From contig NC_092660.1 of assembly GCF_032118995.1 (NCBI RefSeq), positions 19,082,501-19,146,500 of the forward strand: DNA of 64,000 nt, in the 5' to 3' direction. Each line of letters begins with the position of its first letter. The first letter of the stretch is position 1. Position numbers and translations under genes: made by a program. The notes under the pieces are model-generated. The model searched no databases. It worked only from the letters and a program-made list of their open reading frames with translations, and was not told the origin of the DNA. Origin of the DNA: Asterias amurensis (lineage: Eukaryota > Echinodermata > Asteroidea > Forcipulatida > Asteriidae). Positions 23,001 to 33,584 of the stretch are shown here, in pieces.

Positions 23001-23933
23001 ATAAACAATTTTAAAGCACCATATTTGTCAGAAAGACACTCCTTGATCCTTGCGCGAACTTGACTATGGATTACATACCTGTTCAAATATGATACTGGCA
23101 ATTGCACTCAGTTCATCGTCTGAAACAATGGTCGAATTGAGACGTGCCACAAGGGAATGCATGAGGTCTTCAAACATGCCTGGATTGCTATTCAGACTTC
23201 CTAACACATCCCTCACCAATTGGATGCTCAGGGGTTCTGGATCTCCTGTGGCATACTGTGCCTGGTACTGTGACAAGATAGAAGAATGAGAATGGAATTA
23301 GCTGTTGCAAACAACTCACTAACCAAAGGGACCTACAGTTTGGTATAAATGCCAAAAATAGTGAATGGCCTGTAGTTTCAAACCTAGAGGAGTCTTTCTC
23401 AAAGGTTAAATGACAGCACAACAAACATGAATTCCGAGACCATTGCTACAAACCCTTCTCTAGTCAGTTTTTCTTTGTTCAACCCAAATCGAATTAAAAA
23501 CACTTTAAAAGCCCAGTTCATACTTCCTGCAAATGCAAATGCGATAAGAATTTTGACGCCACAGGTCTGTTTTCGCAGCGACTGTTTCACAGCAATTGGG
23601 CAACTGAAGCAAATGATTTGTATCGCATTCACAATCGCAGGAAGTATGAACAGTTCTTAACTCTATGATCCCAACCCAAACACTACCCCCTTTAAGGCCA
23701 AAAGTAATCTCTACCTGTTCTTCCCCGTTAGACCACTGTTGTGGCTGCCCAGAGTTTAGTCCGTCCCCGCCAGCCCATGGCTTTCCTGGTACAAACTCAG
23801 CAGGTCCAGCGCTGGTGAACTGCTGCGGCTGAACATCGGTCCTTGCTGCAGCTGCTGAACTGACAAGGCCTGGTGCTGGTTGCCAGCTCCTTCCGGGTAC
23901 AAACTCAGCGGCTGATGCTGATAATGAGCTCAT
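17055..23933 (-). CDS. PAIP1: PAIP1, poly(A)-binding protein interacting protein 1 (10 coding exons, 432 aa)
   Basis: Coding exons on the minus strand, 5' to 3': 23933-23715, 23267-23079, 22123-22011, 21133-21025, 20715-20605, 20233-20115, 19530-19365, 18810-18756, 18078-17952, 17145-17055. Total 1299 nt, all phases consistent. Residues 4-13 (LSASAAEFVP) fit the PAM2 motif that binds the MLLE domain of PABP; a second EFVPGKPW copy follows at 46-53. A MIF4G domain runs from about residue 74 to 300, with family landmarks EPNFRYTGARACDYL and LFELRGAKWG. NEPVFYNNQG and an acidic Tyr-rich tail match the human C-terminus, where PAM1 resides (DELDAEIQAAFSDFLIES here). The family bridges PABP and eIF4A/eIF3 to stimulate cap-dependent translation in the cytoplasm. 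Human PAIP1 is about 479 aa, so this is nearly full length. A noncoding 5' exon cannot be excluded. Confidence 0.95.
17178..17568 (-). mobile_element. TTAA-MITE (GGCAGTGGACAC family)
   Basis: Starts GGCGCTGGACACGTTTGGT and ends ACCAAACGTGTCAAGGGCC before TTTAA. The interior has the family blocks GTGTGCTTTCAG and ACTATCAACAGCTCTCC. It lies in PAIP1 intron 9, 33 nt upstream of the last coding exon on that strand. Confidence 0.75.
17674..17820. mobile_element. Palindromic MITE (CTAGTCCTAA family)
   Basis: Outer ends CAGGGGTGGATTTTCGC and TTTGTGAAATCCACCCCTG, internal TAGTCCTAACTTAGGA palindromes. About 147 bp. CAGGGG ends are seen in some hAT elements, but no target duplication is clear. PAIP1 intron 9. 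Confidence 0.65.
18109..18295. mobile_element. MITE with AAGCCCGGTTCATACTTCC ends
   Basis: Left AGCCCGGTTCATACTTCCTG and right CAGGAAGTATGAACCGGGCT are perfect inverses, flanked by TTA, a 3-bp duplication compatible with PIF/Harbinger. It starts 31 nt before PAIP1 exon 9. A second copy lies at 23508-23658. Confidence 0.7.
18923..19140. mobile_element. MITE with GACCCTTCCCATGAAAT ends
   Basis: Left GACCCTTCCCATGAAAT and right ATTTCATGGGAAGGGTC are perfect inverses. The interior is CpG-rich (GCGCGCGCG). About 218 bp, in PAIP1 intron 7. Confidence 0.7.
19560..19800 (+). repeat. SINE-like repeat family B
   Basis: B-box-like GGTTCGAGTCCC, GTGTCCTAAAGCAAGACACT, TTGTGTAATGCACGTAAAAG, TAGCACCTTGTAAAC. 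A short related piece precedes it at 19143-19215. PAIP1 intron 6. Confidence 0.55.
20335..20535 (+). repeat. SINE-like repeat family C
   Basis: Degraded head, then GGATAAGGTTTTCAGTTCC, CCCACATCTAAAACTGAAG and TGGCTAGTACAGTGATTA. It lies in PAIP1 intron 5 with an internal poly-G run. Confidence 0.5.
22236..22378. mobile_element. Palindromic MITE (CTAGTCCTAA family)
   Basis: GGGGTCAATTTCACAAAGAC and CTTTGTGAAATCCACCTCTG ends with AACTTAGGACTAGTTC inside. PAIP1 intron 2, with flanks similar to those at 17674. Confidence 0.65.
22690..22995 (+). repeat. SINE-like repeat with GAGCGCTATATAAAAAG tail and ATT repeats
   Basis: GTGTCCCTGAGCAAGACACT, then GCTGTATACTCCCCAAGGG, then GAGCGCTATATAAAAAGCC and (ATT)n. 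Part of the same body occurs at 12395-12490. PAIP1 intron 2. Confidence 0.5.
23508..23658. mobile_element. MITE with AAGCCC(A/G)GTTCATACTTCC ends
   Basis: Second copy of the element at 18109, with inverted ends GTTCATACTTCCTGC and GCAGGAAGTATGAAC and a diverged interior. It is in PAIP1 intron 1. Confidence 0.65.
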
Positions 23934-23948
23934 TGTGTGGTCAATAGT

Positions 23949-23969
23949 TCAGCACTCTCTTAATGGCAT
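23949..23969 (-). other. Possible short upstream ORF of PAIP1
   Basis: ATG CCA TTA AGA GAG TGC TGA, 6 codons, ends 15 nt before the PAIP1 start codon. It matters only if transcription starts upstream of 23969, which the sequence alone cannot show. Confidence 0.25.
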
Positions 23970-24783
23970 CTTGATAAATGGAAAGTATACATTTGGGTAT
24001 CACTTTTTAAATTAATGGCAATCAAACCTTTGGCTAGAAGCCTACAGCAGCAATTGATAGTAATGAGCGTTTTGAGGATTATTTCACTTCAAAGTAATGT
24101 TAAATATAGTTATGGCAAAAGATTAAGTTTTTAAGACCCAAACAATTATTTTGACTTTGAGATGTGTCACTGCAGTAACACAACTTTGATTGTGTATTCC
24201 TATCTAGGGAGTTTTCTTTCTGTCGACCACCTTTTGAAATGAGATGTTAGTTTTATTGTGTCAAATATCTCATTTGAGTAAAATTAGACACTTATACTTT
24301 TTTACAAACTTGTTTTCAAAAACAAACCTTGTTGGAATTGTGTGTTGTTCCTAACTTTAGAAATTTTCAAATCATCACAACTGGACAAAGTCATCATTTG
24401 GCAAGCCCTGTCATGTGTCATAGTATTTCCTCAAAAGTAAGGAATAAAATGAAGTACGTTGGAGTAGTGTAGGATTTCCCTAATTAAATGGAAGAAATTT
24501 ACAACCAAATTACCACGCATTTTGCGACCTTTGAAAACTTTGCGTTTTAGACATGTATCGAAGGTGGGCTGTAATGGTGACGACAGTGATGAGTGAGACC
24601 GATGATGTTAAAAGAGAGCCATTATTAATTAACAGCTCAAAAAGGTGGGCTAGCTCGATAAATACAGGAAAATACCAGAAATAATACAGCACCTCAGAGC
24701 TGCGTCCAACAATTTGAAAAATATCAAACTCAGATTTCAGCCTCCGTTGACCGTCCGTAGTCGTACCATATGGGGTATCAATA

Positions 24784-24915
24784 GGATAACTTTCCGTATG
24801 GTGCCACCATTTTTTCACTCATTTTTACAAAAAGGGATATCTCATTGAGGTTAATTTGATACTATATTATTTCATATCGAATGAAAAAGTGGTGGCGCCA
24901 CACGGAAACTTTTCC
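24784..24915 (+). mobile_element. 132-bp MITE upstream of PAIP1
   Basis: Same length and asymmetric ends (GGATAAC... / ...GGAAACTTTTCC) as the other three copies. No matching 8-bp flanks, so the target duplication has decayed or was lost. It lies about 850 nt upstream of the PAIP1 ATG. Confidence 0.8.
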
Positions 24916-24919
24916 GTCC

Positions 24920-26650
24920 CCCTATACACAGTGACAGTCACTCACAGCCGGCCCAGCAGAACAGAAGAGAGAGAAGTGTTATTTTGTATTGTATTTCAGT
25001 CGCGCGTGCTTGTTTGATAACTGATACTAATCATAACTAAATAAATATAACACATAACCCTTCATAGCCAAAGCATTCCATTCGTTTCACTCACCATGCA
25101 CTCACACACAACACAGGTCACAGTAAACAATCACATAATAAAACTTCGTATTGACTATTCTATTGATCATTCAATTTAATGATTGCCAAACAAAACATAC
25201 AAAATTCTATCCCAAATTTATCGCTTCTTAAACCTCAGGAAAATCCGTATATGCTTGCTAGACAACATAGAATGGTACCCACTTATAACATAAATTCACA
25301 CAGTTTGGGTAAAACTTTGTAAGAAAAGGCAAAATTATTATTGTTAGTTCTTACTTTTTCTCGTCGAAGTGATGGAGAACAACACAATCTGCGTACATAT
25401 CCGAGATGCTGTCAACCTTTAACCAACACAACAACTGTACCCTGGTTTGGTTTTTGCACAAAGAGCAATAGTTTGAGACCGAGGTTGACTAGAAGTTTCT
25501 TGTATGGAAAGCGTGGACGGCATACTAATTTTCTAAGGTCAATAGCTTTTGTGTTCCCCTTGCCGCAATAAACGTTGTCTAAAATCCTCTTCACAATAAA
25601 GATATTTCATGGCTACAATAATATATTTTGCAGAATGAAGTTGTCAAACTGTACTTCCCAAAGCAATTCAGGTCATTTAAAAAACAAACTAAATAATAAT
25701 TATGCCAAATTTATGCAGTAGATATTTGCTGCTCAGGCTTTCCATAAGAACAAGTTACCCTGCTTCAGTCACGTTGCGTTTACAAAAAATGTAGTCTGGG
25801 TGCACTTTATCAGTGACACTGGTTGAGCGCAATCTTCAAAGTCGCGCATTTGCGCGGTGTGTCATTTTTGAAGACACAAACTTTATTAATTTGCCCATCA
25901 CAAGGGCGCCCTCTTAATTACTCTTTATATCGCTTCCCAAATTTTAATGACAAAAAGGGTTCAGTGGTTCACTTCATCAAATAATGACTGTTGGGAGTCA
26001 TGTATTTTCAAGTTTGTGCATAGATTTTCAGTTGTGAACTAGGCTTATATCATTGGCAAAATTAGATGCTTATGAAGATAATAAAAAAATTATAGAACGG
26101 GAGGTAGGTCAGGTCACATACAAATCCTGCATGCTTTACCCGGCATGCTCCCAATTTTGCCCATTCCAACTTCAAACCAGTTAGTTTACTGGCCTTGTGG
26201 TATTTTGTAAACATTGCTCTTTTTGTAGCTCACACTATTTTTTGATCCAATACTGCTTAGCAAATTTCTAAAAACTAAGTGGGGGGCACCAGTTGCAACA
26301 ATATGCTTGAAACTTTATGGAATGTTGGCTGGTAACCAGTTTTTGTAAAGCAGTATTTTTCTGCACTAGCAAGTTTTTATGCTTATATACATGCTCTAAA
26401 TTGTGCTGCACTCTGAAGCCATGAAAACAAGCTAGTGTCATTCTTGAGCTACTTAATCAAGCATAAACATTTAGGTGGGTGCAGTGGCTTGGGGAAAAAT
26501 TTAACTTTCTTCCGTCAAAAAGAAAGTAACTGTGGACCCCCTTCCTTGCCACTCCCCTCCCCAACTTGATCGTCGAAATTGCGCGCCCGCAGTAATCGCA
26601 AATTCCACGCGCAAATAGATACGCGTCTTTAAAGACTGCGCTCAATCACA
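24920..26650. other. Intergenic interval between divergent PAIP1 and BRIX1
   Basis: No gene seen. It must hold the promoters of the head-to-head pair PAIP1 (-) and BRIX1 (+), whose start codons are about 2.8 kb apart. CpG-containing patches lie near 24950-25015 and 26570-26640, the likelier promoter zones. The rest is AT-rich with nothing recognisable. Confidence 0.45.
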
Positions 26651-26656
26651 CACGTG
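26651..26656. promoter_or_regulatory. E-box CACGTG upstream of BRIX1
   Basis: A perfect palindromic E-box inside CACACGTGTTG, 77 nt before the BRIX1 ATG. Ribosome biogenesis genes are classic targets of MYC/MAX-type bHLH factors that bind CACGTG. Function here is inferred from motif and position only. Confidence 0.4.
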
Positions 26657-26733
26657 TTGTTAGTATTTTGCGTTTACCGTATTTATTTCAACAAGACAAT
26701 TTTTCAATTTTTGGCTGGGAAGAAGATCTAAAG

Positions 26734-29700
26734 ATGGCGAAACGCAAGGCACAAGAGGTTTTAATGAGAAACAGGAAAAGAAAAACAAGCAAATCTGAGA
26801 CAGGCATAATCAAAAGAAGGAAAGGTTCGGCCGTAAATTTACCGGTAAGTAGAGTTAGTTAGAGTTACATTTACAATCCCCGAAATGTTTGCTTTCCTTT
26901 CCTCCGGGTGGCACTAAAACGAAATACCGACAACTTAACTCACGACAACAATTTTTAAATGCACTTTAACAGAACATTTGAACACAAGTCAACCGTGTAT
27001 CATATGCACAAGAGTCATATGCATCTAAACCACTTTCAAACTGTTGAAAAAAAATGTTATTTTAATTGTAACAAACTACAAAGTGTTTTTGACCCCAAAT
27101 TTAGTAACGAACGGAAATATCCGCCATGTTGTCTTTCGACGTACCTGGACGATTCCATTTCACCGCAGGGGTGATACAATATACAAGATGATAATTTACC
27201 ATTTATGTGCCTCTCATGGAGTTCAAAAACATTTTATTAAAATCTTGCCTAGTTACTTCAAATTCTAGAGTGGCGGCTTTAGTTATTACAAGAAAAAATA
27301 CAGCAGTAAATTCCAAAAATAAAAATATACAACTCGGCCCTTAAATTACCCTTCGGTCTAATACAATCGTCCAGGTATGTCGAAAGACACTGGAGCTATT
27401 TCCGGCCCTAAAGCAAAGTTGGCCCTAAATTGTATAGTCGCCCCTCTCACACTCAAAGTCTCATTGTCTCAGAAAGTCGCCCCTCACAAATTTGCCCACT
27501 GACAGAGTTTGTTTTTACTTTATGATGATTGATGGGACAATTGATATAGGATGCTTATTGTTTTAAACTTATTTTACTTTACTTTATTGCATGTGATGTG
27601 GTGATGATAGGATGGTCATTAGTTTCCCTTATAAGTTTATTAATTACTTGCTTTGAAAATGTTTTTACCAACTTTTTTATGTTTTACAACTTTTGCATAC
27701 AAGAGCCTCTCCCGAAAGCAACAAAGAGTTTTAAACATCAAGCTGTGAACTGTTTTGTGCCATCACTTTGCATGCTTTGTGAAATGGCTTAAAGGAACAC
27801 GTTGCCTTGGATCGGACGAGTTTGTCTATATAAAGCGTTTGTAACCACTTTTTATAAAATGCATATGGTTAGAAAGATGTTGTAAAAAGTAGAATACAAT
27901 GATCCACACAAGTTTGCCTCAAAATTGCGAGGTTTGCCTTTTACTGTGCGAACCAACACGGTCGGCCATTTATGGGAGTCAAAATTTTGACTCCCATAAC
28001 CGTGCAATTTCGAGGCATGTTTGTGTGGATCATTGTATTCTACTTTTACAACATCGTTCTATCCATATGCATTTTATAACAAACGGTTACAGAACGCTTT
28101 TCAAAGACCAACTCGACCGATCCAAGGCAGCGTGTTCCTTTAATTGCTCAAGCTTACACGGGGACAGGGCGACTCTGTCAGGGGGGCGACTTTGAGGGAG
28201 GGGGGCGAGTTTGTATTTGAGGAGGCGACTTTGCTGGGGGCGAGTTGACTGGCATTCATACAAGTAATGCCTGTTGCTTTTTATTATTATAGTGTACTGT
28301 GGTGACTTACTTTTTGTTTACACGTTTATGATTACTTACATTGCAGACAAAATGGACAAACAAGCAGAGAGTACTTGTGTTTTCAGCCCGAGGTGTGTCA
28401 TACAGAGGTCGCCATCTCATGATAGATCTCCGCACACTTATGCCTCATTCCAGAGAAGGTTTGTTCAATTTATTTAGGGTTCTCCCAACCTCGTTCTTAG
28501 TGGTGTCTGATCTCACTGCGCCACTTCAAAATGCCTCACTAGACATGTTAGATCAACCCTACTTCTAGAACTATTAGGTTCATTCCAGTGTAGTCTCGAC
28601 GATAGCGGAACAAGCGTCATAGTTCTACTCTAGGAGTAGATCATCCCCTGGTAGTCTGGAAGTGTGATATTGAAATATCCAAATGTATTGGCTATTTTAC
28701 TTAGTCCCGAGGTTGATCCAGTCATTTCTCAAAGACACGAGTGTCATGACCAGGATTCCATCCCACACCCTGATGACTTCACTATCAGAACTTGATTCCA
28801 GTGCTCTAAATGGCTTGGCCACAACATGCAACACTCGATGGTTGTTACCATTATCCATAGTGTAAATTATTTAACACTTTCCATTGGAAAAACCCTCATA
28901 AAGTTGAGGAATCACCCGTTTTAGCAAAACTTTATTTTGATTTGGGGTTGACACATAAATAGAGTAGAGCGGGGTTTCGAACCAACTACCTCTGAATTAG
29001 TTAAACATGCTGGCGCTCTCCCAAAATGGCCTGCAGGATCCTGCTCTAGTCAATTTTCTATGTTCAACCCCACATCATTTGAATTTTCCCAGGTAGTTTC
29101 AGTTTTTTGTTTTTGTTTTAAGTTTTTTGTGTGACTTCTGTTTTGAATTTTGCCTTTCAGATGTGAAGATGAACAGTAGAGCTGGAATGGCACAAATTAA
29201 TGAGGTAGGATTTCCTCTTATTGTTCCCTCCTTTAAATTCATAGAGATTTGTGTGCAAGACAATTTCCAACAAAGTTGTGTGTCTGTTGGATGTTGGATG
29301 GACATGGGCCCAATTTCAATACAGCATGTAAACAAATCTTATTCATCTCTTATGTAAACAAATTGTTCTTAATTTTCGTTCTCACTATTAAAATCAGCTG
29401 TTGTATTTTTGTTTAGGTTTTGCAGAATTTTTTTCTCAAATATGACTTCATTTCAGTGGGATATATTTCAGCAAAAATAGGTCAAGGTTGAACTTCATAA
29501 TGATAATAAGTAGTTTTTCATATAAAAATTCTTTAACATTTTTATTTTTTATCCTTGTCAATCCGATAGTAATCACTTTTTTTTATTATTGTTTACAGAT
29601 TTGTGAGATGAAAAACTGCAATAAGTGTATATTTTTTGAGTCGCGCAAGAAGAGAGATCTTTTCATGTGGTGAGTGTGGTGTTAAAATTACATGATCATA

Positions 29701-32028
29701 TTTAACGGATTGAAACCACAGAAAATGGTCAAATATTTTCTCTTGATCATGTGTAAACTATTGAATTGTTCATGGAAGGTTTTCCTGGGTTCTCATAATT
29801 TGAATAACCTAAATAATCTTGGGGTTTTTTTTATTTCAGGTTTGCCAATGTACCTCACGGACCATCTGCCAAATTCTTGATTGAAAACTGTAAGTCATAG
29901 ACTCACTCATAATATTTAGTTTAAAGGCAGTGGACACTATTGGTAATTACTCAAAATAATTATTAGCATAAAACCTTACTTGTTAACGAGTAATGGGGAG
30001 AGGTTGGTAGTATAAAACATTGTGAGAAACGGCTCCCTCTGAAGTGGAGTAGTTTTCGAGAAAGAAGTAATTTTTCACGAATTTGATTTCGAGACCTCAA
30101 GTTTAGAATTTGATGTCCCAAAATCAAGCATCTGAAAGCACACAACTTTGTGTGACAAGGGTGTTTTTGTTCTTTCAGAGTGATCTCGCAACTCCGACGA
30201 CCAATCAAGCTCAAATTTTCACAGGTTTCTTATTTTATGCATATATTATGTTGAGATACAGCAAGTGAGAAGCATGGTCTTTGACAATTACCAATAGTGT
30301 CCACTGGCTTTAAACAGAAAATCTCATTTATGTTTAAGATTTTAAAATTATTTATTTCTTGTTTTTTTTGGGGTATGAACAGATCAAGTGTAAGCAATTG
30401 AATTGAACCTAAATAGAACCACAATGGGTTCCAATAAGGTCTCGTATTGATTTTAAGATAATTTCGGTAACTTACCAATGTCTCCATGTTTAGCCCCTGC
30501 TTATCTCCAGGATCTAATTCAGAATTATCAACCGGCTAGAAATCTGCGTTCAAAGAACAAACATCTTCTGTCAGCCCCAGGTATCACAAATACTTCCTAT
30601 TGACCCGTTGCACACGCGGCGATTTACCATTTTGGTGGTCAATAGGTTTACGTGTAAACACCGCGTCGCCACATTTGAATAAATGTGCACATTTTAATAT
30701 TGAATACTGCACAGTGACATTGCCCACCAAAATGGTGCATCCAAGATTATTCTGGTGATGACGTCAGGTGAATTGGGTCAATAGTTCTCGCTCCTTCTAG
30801 AACGCTGCTGTGCAGTGGAACAGTTTACCTCAGTTTACTTTTCTTTAACCTCAAAATGTGAAACAGGTTGAAACTACTGATTAATTTAAAACCTGGGTTA
30901 AAACACATTTTGTTCAATCATTGTTGTCACAGTCAATGTCATTATTTTCCGCATTTTTCAACAAATTTCTTTCTCTCTTTATAACGCATAGGGACCTTAA
31001 GGTGATATGCGCTATATAAGTAATGTCTATGGTTGTCATTATGACTAAATAAATTAAAATCACCAAGTTAAACACTTGTCCTTGTCCATATGTTGAAAAA
31101 TTTGGATTCACACAAATTAACAAAGCTTCTTAATAAGGAGGTTCAAGGTTCAATTCTGGCTCAACCCCAAATTATTAAAAATTCAACCAATTAGTTTACC
31201 CTCCTGGTGATTTATTAAAGGAATAAAAGGGTAGCTACTAGTTCTTTCACAGCCGTTTAAAACAGGCAGCGTCAAACTGCTCAAGCCTGTATCACATGGC
31301 AATTCGACCCTGCAAGGTTTTAAACGGCCATGAAAGAACTAGCAGCTCCCCTCTTATTCCCATTCATTAATACCTTTTTGGTTAAAAGGCGTAATAAAGT
31401 AAGAAACTCTGTAAAACTTATCCGTTTCCGATGTGCTTGAGCTCTGTATGTTTCTACCTCCATGGTATGTACATGTTACATGTACATGTACGGCGTCCGT
31501 GTGTTGCATGCCTATTTCTGACAGTTTCTGTTCGTGCGCATGCGCGTATAGTCTCGGTGCAACACGATCTGGTTTTCCTTGCACACACAGCGTGGCCAAC
31601 TCAGCAACAGCGCCTGTATCGCCTGTAACAAGAAACGTCTTGCATCAAGACTAGTGCGGAGTATCCGCTCACAACCGGTTATAAACACTGGTTGTTATCA
31701 AAGGTTTAAACACCCCCACTGTCTGAGGTATTTATGATTATTTGATAATTGAAATCAACAATTGCATCCCCTCTTTATTATTATTTATCAGTGCACACGA
31801 TGAGTGAGTTAAAGTTGACCGGTAACTGCCTACGAGGTTCAAGACCACTTTTATCCTTCAGCAAAGAGTTTGACGGTGAACCACACTTTGCGCTTCTGAA
31901 AGAGTTATTCATTCAGGTGGGTTTTAAAATTAACTTACTTAGATATAGTTTTTTTTATTTACAAAACTTGAACTCTAGCACTTCATTTCTTACAAAATGC
32001 TTGGTAATTTTCCACTACCAGTATTATT

Positions 32029-32097
<69 letters not shown>

Positions 32098-33528
32098 TTT
32101 ATATATAAGTAGCACTTTCTACAACTTGGATACAAAGCGCTTAAAGGCACTGGACACGTTTGGTAATTGTCAAAGGCCAGTTTTCTCAATTGGGCTCAAT
32201 TATTCATCGAATTTGCAAGAGACTTATCAAAGAAAAAAAACACACTAGTTGCATAATTTTGTGTGCTTTCAGATGCATAATAAAAGGCTTCAACTGAAGT
32301 CTTTTATTATTTGAGTTAGAAATTACCTCTTTCGCATAAACTAAGTTACTTCAGAGGGAGCTGTTTCTCACAATGTCTTATACTATCAACAGTTTTTTAT
32401 TGCTCATTACCAAGTAAGTTTTTATGCCAACAATTGTGTTGAGTAATAACCAATAGTGTTCAATGCTTTTTACAAACACAAAAAACTAAAAAATAATTAT
32501 GATGGTTATTAATAATAATATTTGTAGTTTTACAAAACTTGTTTGTTTTTCCGTCGGCAGATATTCAGTACACCCAACCTGCATCCCAAGAGTCAGCCAT
32601 TCCACGATCATGTCTACACGTTCTCAATACTCGACAACAGAGTATGGTTTCGTAATTATCAGGTAAAGTGCTTAGCCTAGCATAGGCCTGGATTTTTATC
32701 TTTGAACATTATTGCAAAGGGCACTTTGCAATCAAGTTAAAAAATAATAAATAAATAATTTTTAGCTCCTGCGTTACCTTTCACATGTTAATTTTGTTTA
32801 TTAACGCATGTTTTTTATTTGGGTTTTTTCCGGCTCAGATTTTGGAAGAGGATGGCTCCCTGGTGGAAATTGGCCCTCGTTTCGTTCTCAACTTAGTTCG
32901 GATATTCAAAGGCAGTATTGGAGGGCAAACTTTGTATGAAAACTCAAATTATGTTTCACCAAACGAGGTAAGAATACACTTTGGTATCAAAACCAGGTAA
33001 CTTGGCATTTGAACTGTGTATATCTAGCAGTTCCTTTGTACTATTTGTCAGACCTGATACTTCAAGGAGGCAAAGAAGGCGATTGCCTCCATGCCCCCTG
33101 GTCATTGCCTTGGTGCCCACGGAGCTCGGGAAAGTACTGAGTATACAGTGCTAACACACATCGGTGTATATGGGTTAAACAACAAACAATTAGTAAAATA
33201 TTAATATTCTTTATTCCCAATGCAAATTTCCATCTATAACACCCTAACATAATATAACGTATTATATATTTTGTTTGCCCCCCAGCAAAGAAGAACCTTA
33301 CGCAAGCAGTTATCCTTGAAGTTTCAGACGCGTAAGGAGGCGGTGCAGGGTAGGGAGGAACGCCGACCCACCGAGACGTTCAAGATGGACAATCTGGACG
33401 AGGTGTTCCATACGATACGTCCAGAGGATGCCAAAGGAGCCGAAAAGATTGCGTTCTTCAGGAAAATGCCGACAGGGCGCGGACGAAAGAAGAAGGCAGC
33501 AGGAAAAACAGGAGATGTTGTTGAATAG
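26734..33528 (+). CDS. BRIX1: BRIX1, ribosome biogenesis protein BRX1 homologue (9 coding exons, 328 aa)
   Basis: Coding exons: 26734-26844, 28347-28458, 29161-29204, 29599-29669, 29840-29889, 31792-31916, 32561-32662, 32839-32967, 33286-33528. They sum to 987 nt with consistent phases. The N-terminus is a basic, nuclear/nucleolar-type tail (KRK, KRKRK, KRRKG). The Brix domain covers about residues 44-250, with hallmark blocks VLVFSARGVSYRGRHLM, CEMKNCNKCIFFE, PHGPSAKFLIEN, LTGNCLRGSRPLLSF, VYTFSILDNRVWFRNYQ and EIGPRFVLNLVRIF. Family knowledge: BRX1 is a nucleolar assembly factor for pre-60S particles and 27S pre-rRNA processing. The last exon encodes a charged tail ending in RGRKKKAAGK, which aligns poorly with the human tail (human about 353 aa). 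Introns carry TTAA MITEs, a SINE tail, a foldback-like element and an (AAT)n tract. Confidence 0.96.
27100..27405. mobile_element. Possible inverted-repeat element in BRIX1 intron 1
   Basis: GTCTTTCGACGTACCTGGAC near 27128 and GTCCAGGTATGTCGAAAGAC near 27370 are near-perfect inverses about 230 nt apart. Ends and target duplication were not resolved. Confidence 0.45.
27405..28262. mobile_element. Foldback-like element with GTCGCCCC tandem arms, decayed copy
   Basis: Left arm 27405-27510 has AGTCGCCCC units. Right arm 28155-28262 has inverted GGGCGACTTTG units and ends GCGAGTTGACTGGCATTC, the terminus seen at 58618. It is split by the TTAA element at 27793-28139. Confidence 0.6.
27793..28139. 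mobile_element. TTAA foldback MITE (AGGAACACGTTGCC family)
   Basis: TTAA at 27789 and 28140. Ends AGGAACACGTTGCCTTGGAT and ATCCAAGGCAGCGTGTTCCT are inverted, and the inverted repeat continues almost to the centre. BRIX1 intron 1; sister copy at 46188-46570. Confidence 0.85.
28930..29095. repeat. SINE family D fragments
   Basis: GGTTTCGAACCAACTACCTC and CTGCTCTAGTCAATTTTC, TGTTCAACCCC. The head and tail look rearranged. BRIX1 intron 2. Confidence 0.4.
29925..30309 (+). mobile_element. TTAA-MITE (GGCAGTGGACAC family), full copy
   Basis: TTAA at 29921 and 30310. Ends AGGCAGTGGACACTATTGGT and ACCAATAGTGTCCACTGGC. The interior includes GAGAAACGGCTCCCTCTGAA and a palindromic GAGACCTCAAGTTTAG block. 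It begins 35 nt after BRIX1 exon 5. Confidence 0.85.
30790..31060 (+). mobile_element. LINE 3' end fragment
   Basis: One frame reads SRTLLCSGTVY and later LINLKPGLKHILF, like the FKxxLKTHLF end of CR1/L2-type ORF2. It is followed by ATGCGCTATATAAGTAATG. Strongly decayed, in BRIX1 intron 5. Confidence 0.4.
31217..31365. mobile_element. Palindromic MITE (ACTAGTTCTT family)
   Basis: GGAATAAAAGGGTAGCTACT and GCAGCTCCCCTCTTATTCC ends, GTTTAAAAC and GTTTTAAAC inside. Same family as 6163-6303. Confidence 0.55.
32030..32096. repeat. (AAT)n microsatellite
   Basis: About 20 TAA units in BRIX1 intron 6, immediately before a TTAA-MITE. Confidence 0.95.
32145..32465 (-). mobile_element. TTAA-MITE (GGCAGTGGACAC family)
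   Basis: TTAA at 32141 then AGGCACTGGACACGTTTGGT. The right end decays to CCAATAGTGTTCAATGC. BRIX1 intron 6. Confidence 0.75.
33117..33183 (+). repeat. SINE family A tail
   Basis: GAGCTCGGGAAAGTACTGAG, ATACAGTGCTAACACACATC, GGTGTATATGGGTTAAAC. It ends about 100 nt before BRIX1 exon 9. Confidence 0.6.
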
Positions 33529-33584
33529 AAACTTGATATCAGGGATGAGAAATTTCAGACTTTTTTATCTGAGCTCAAGAGTTT

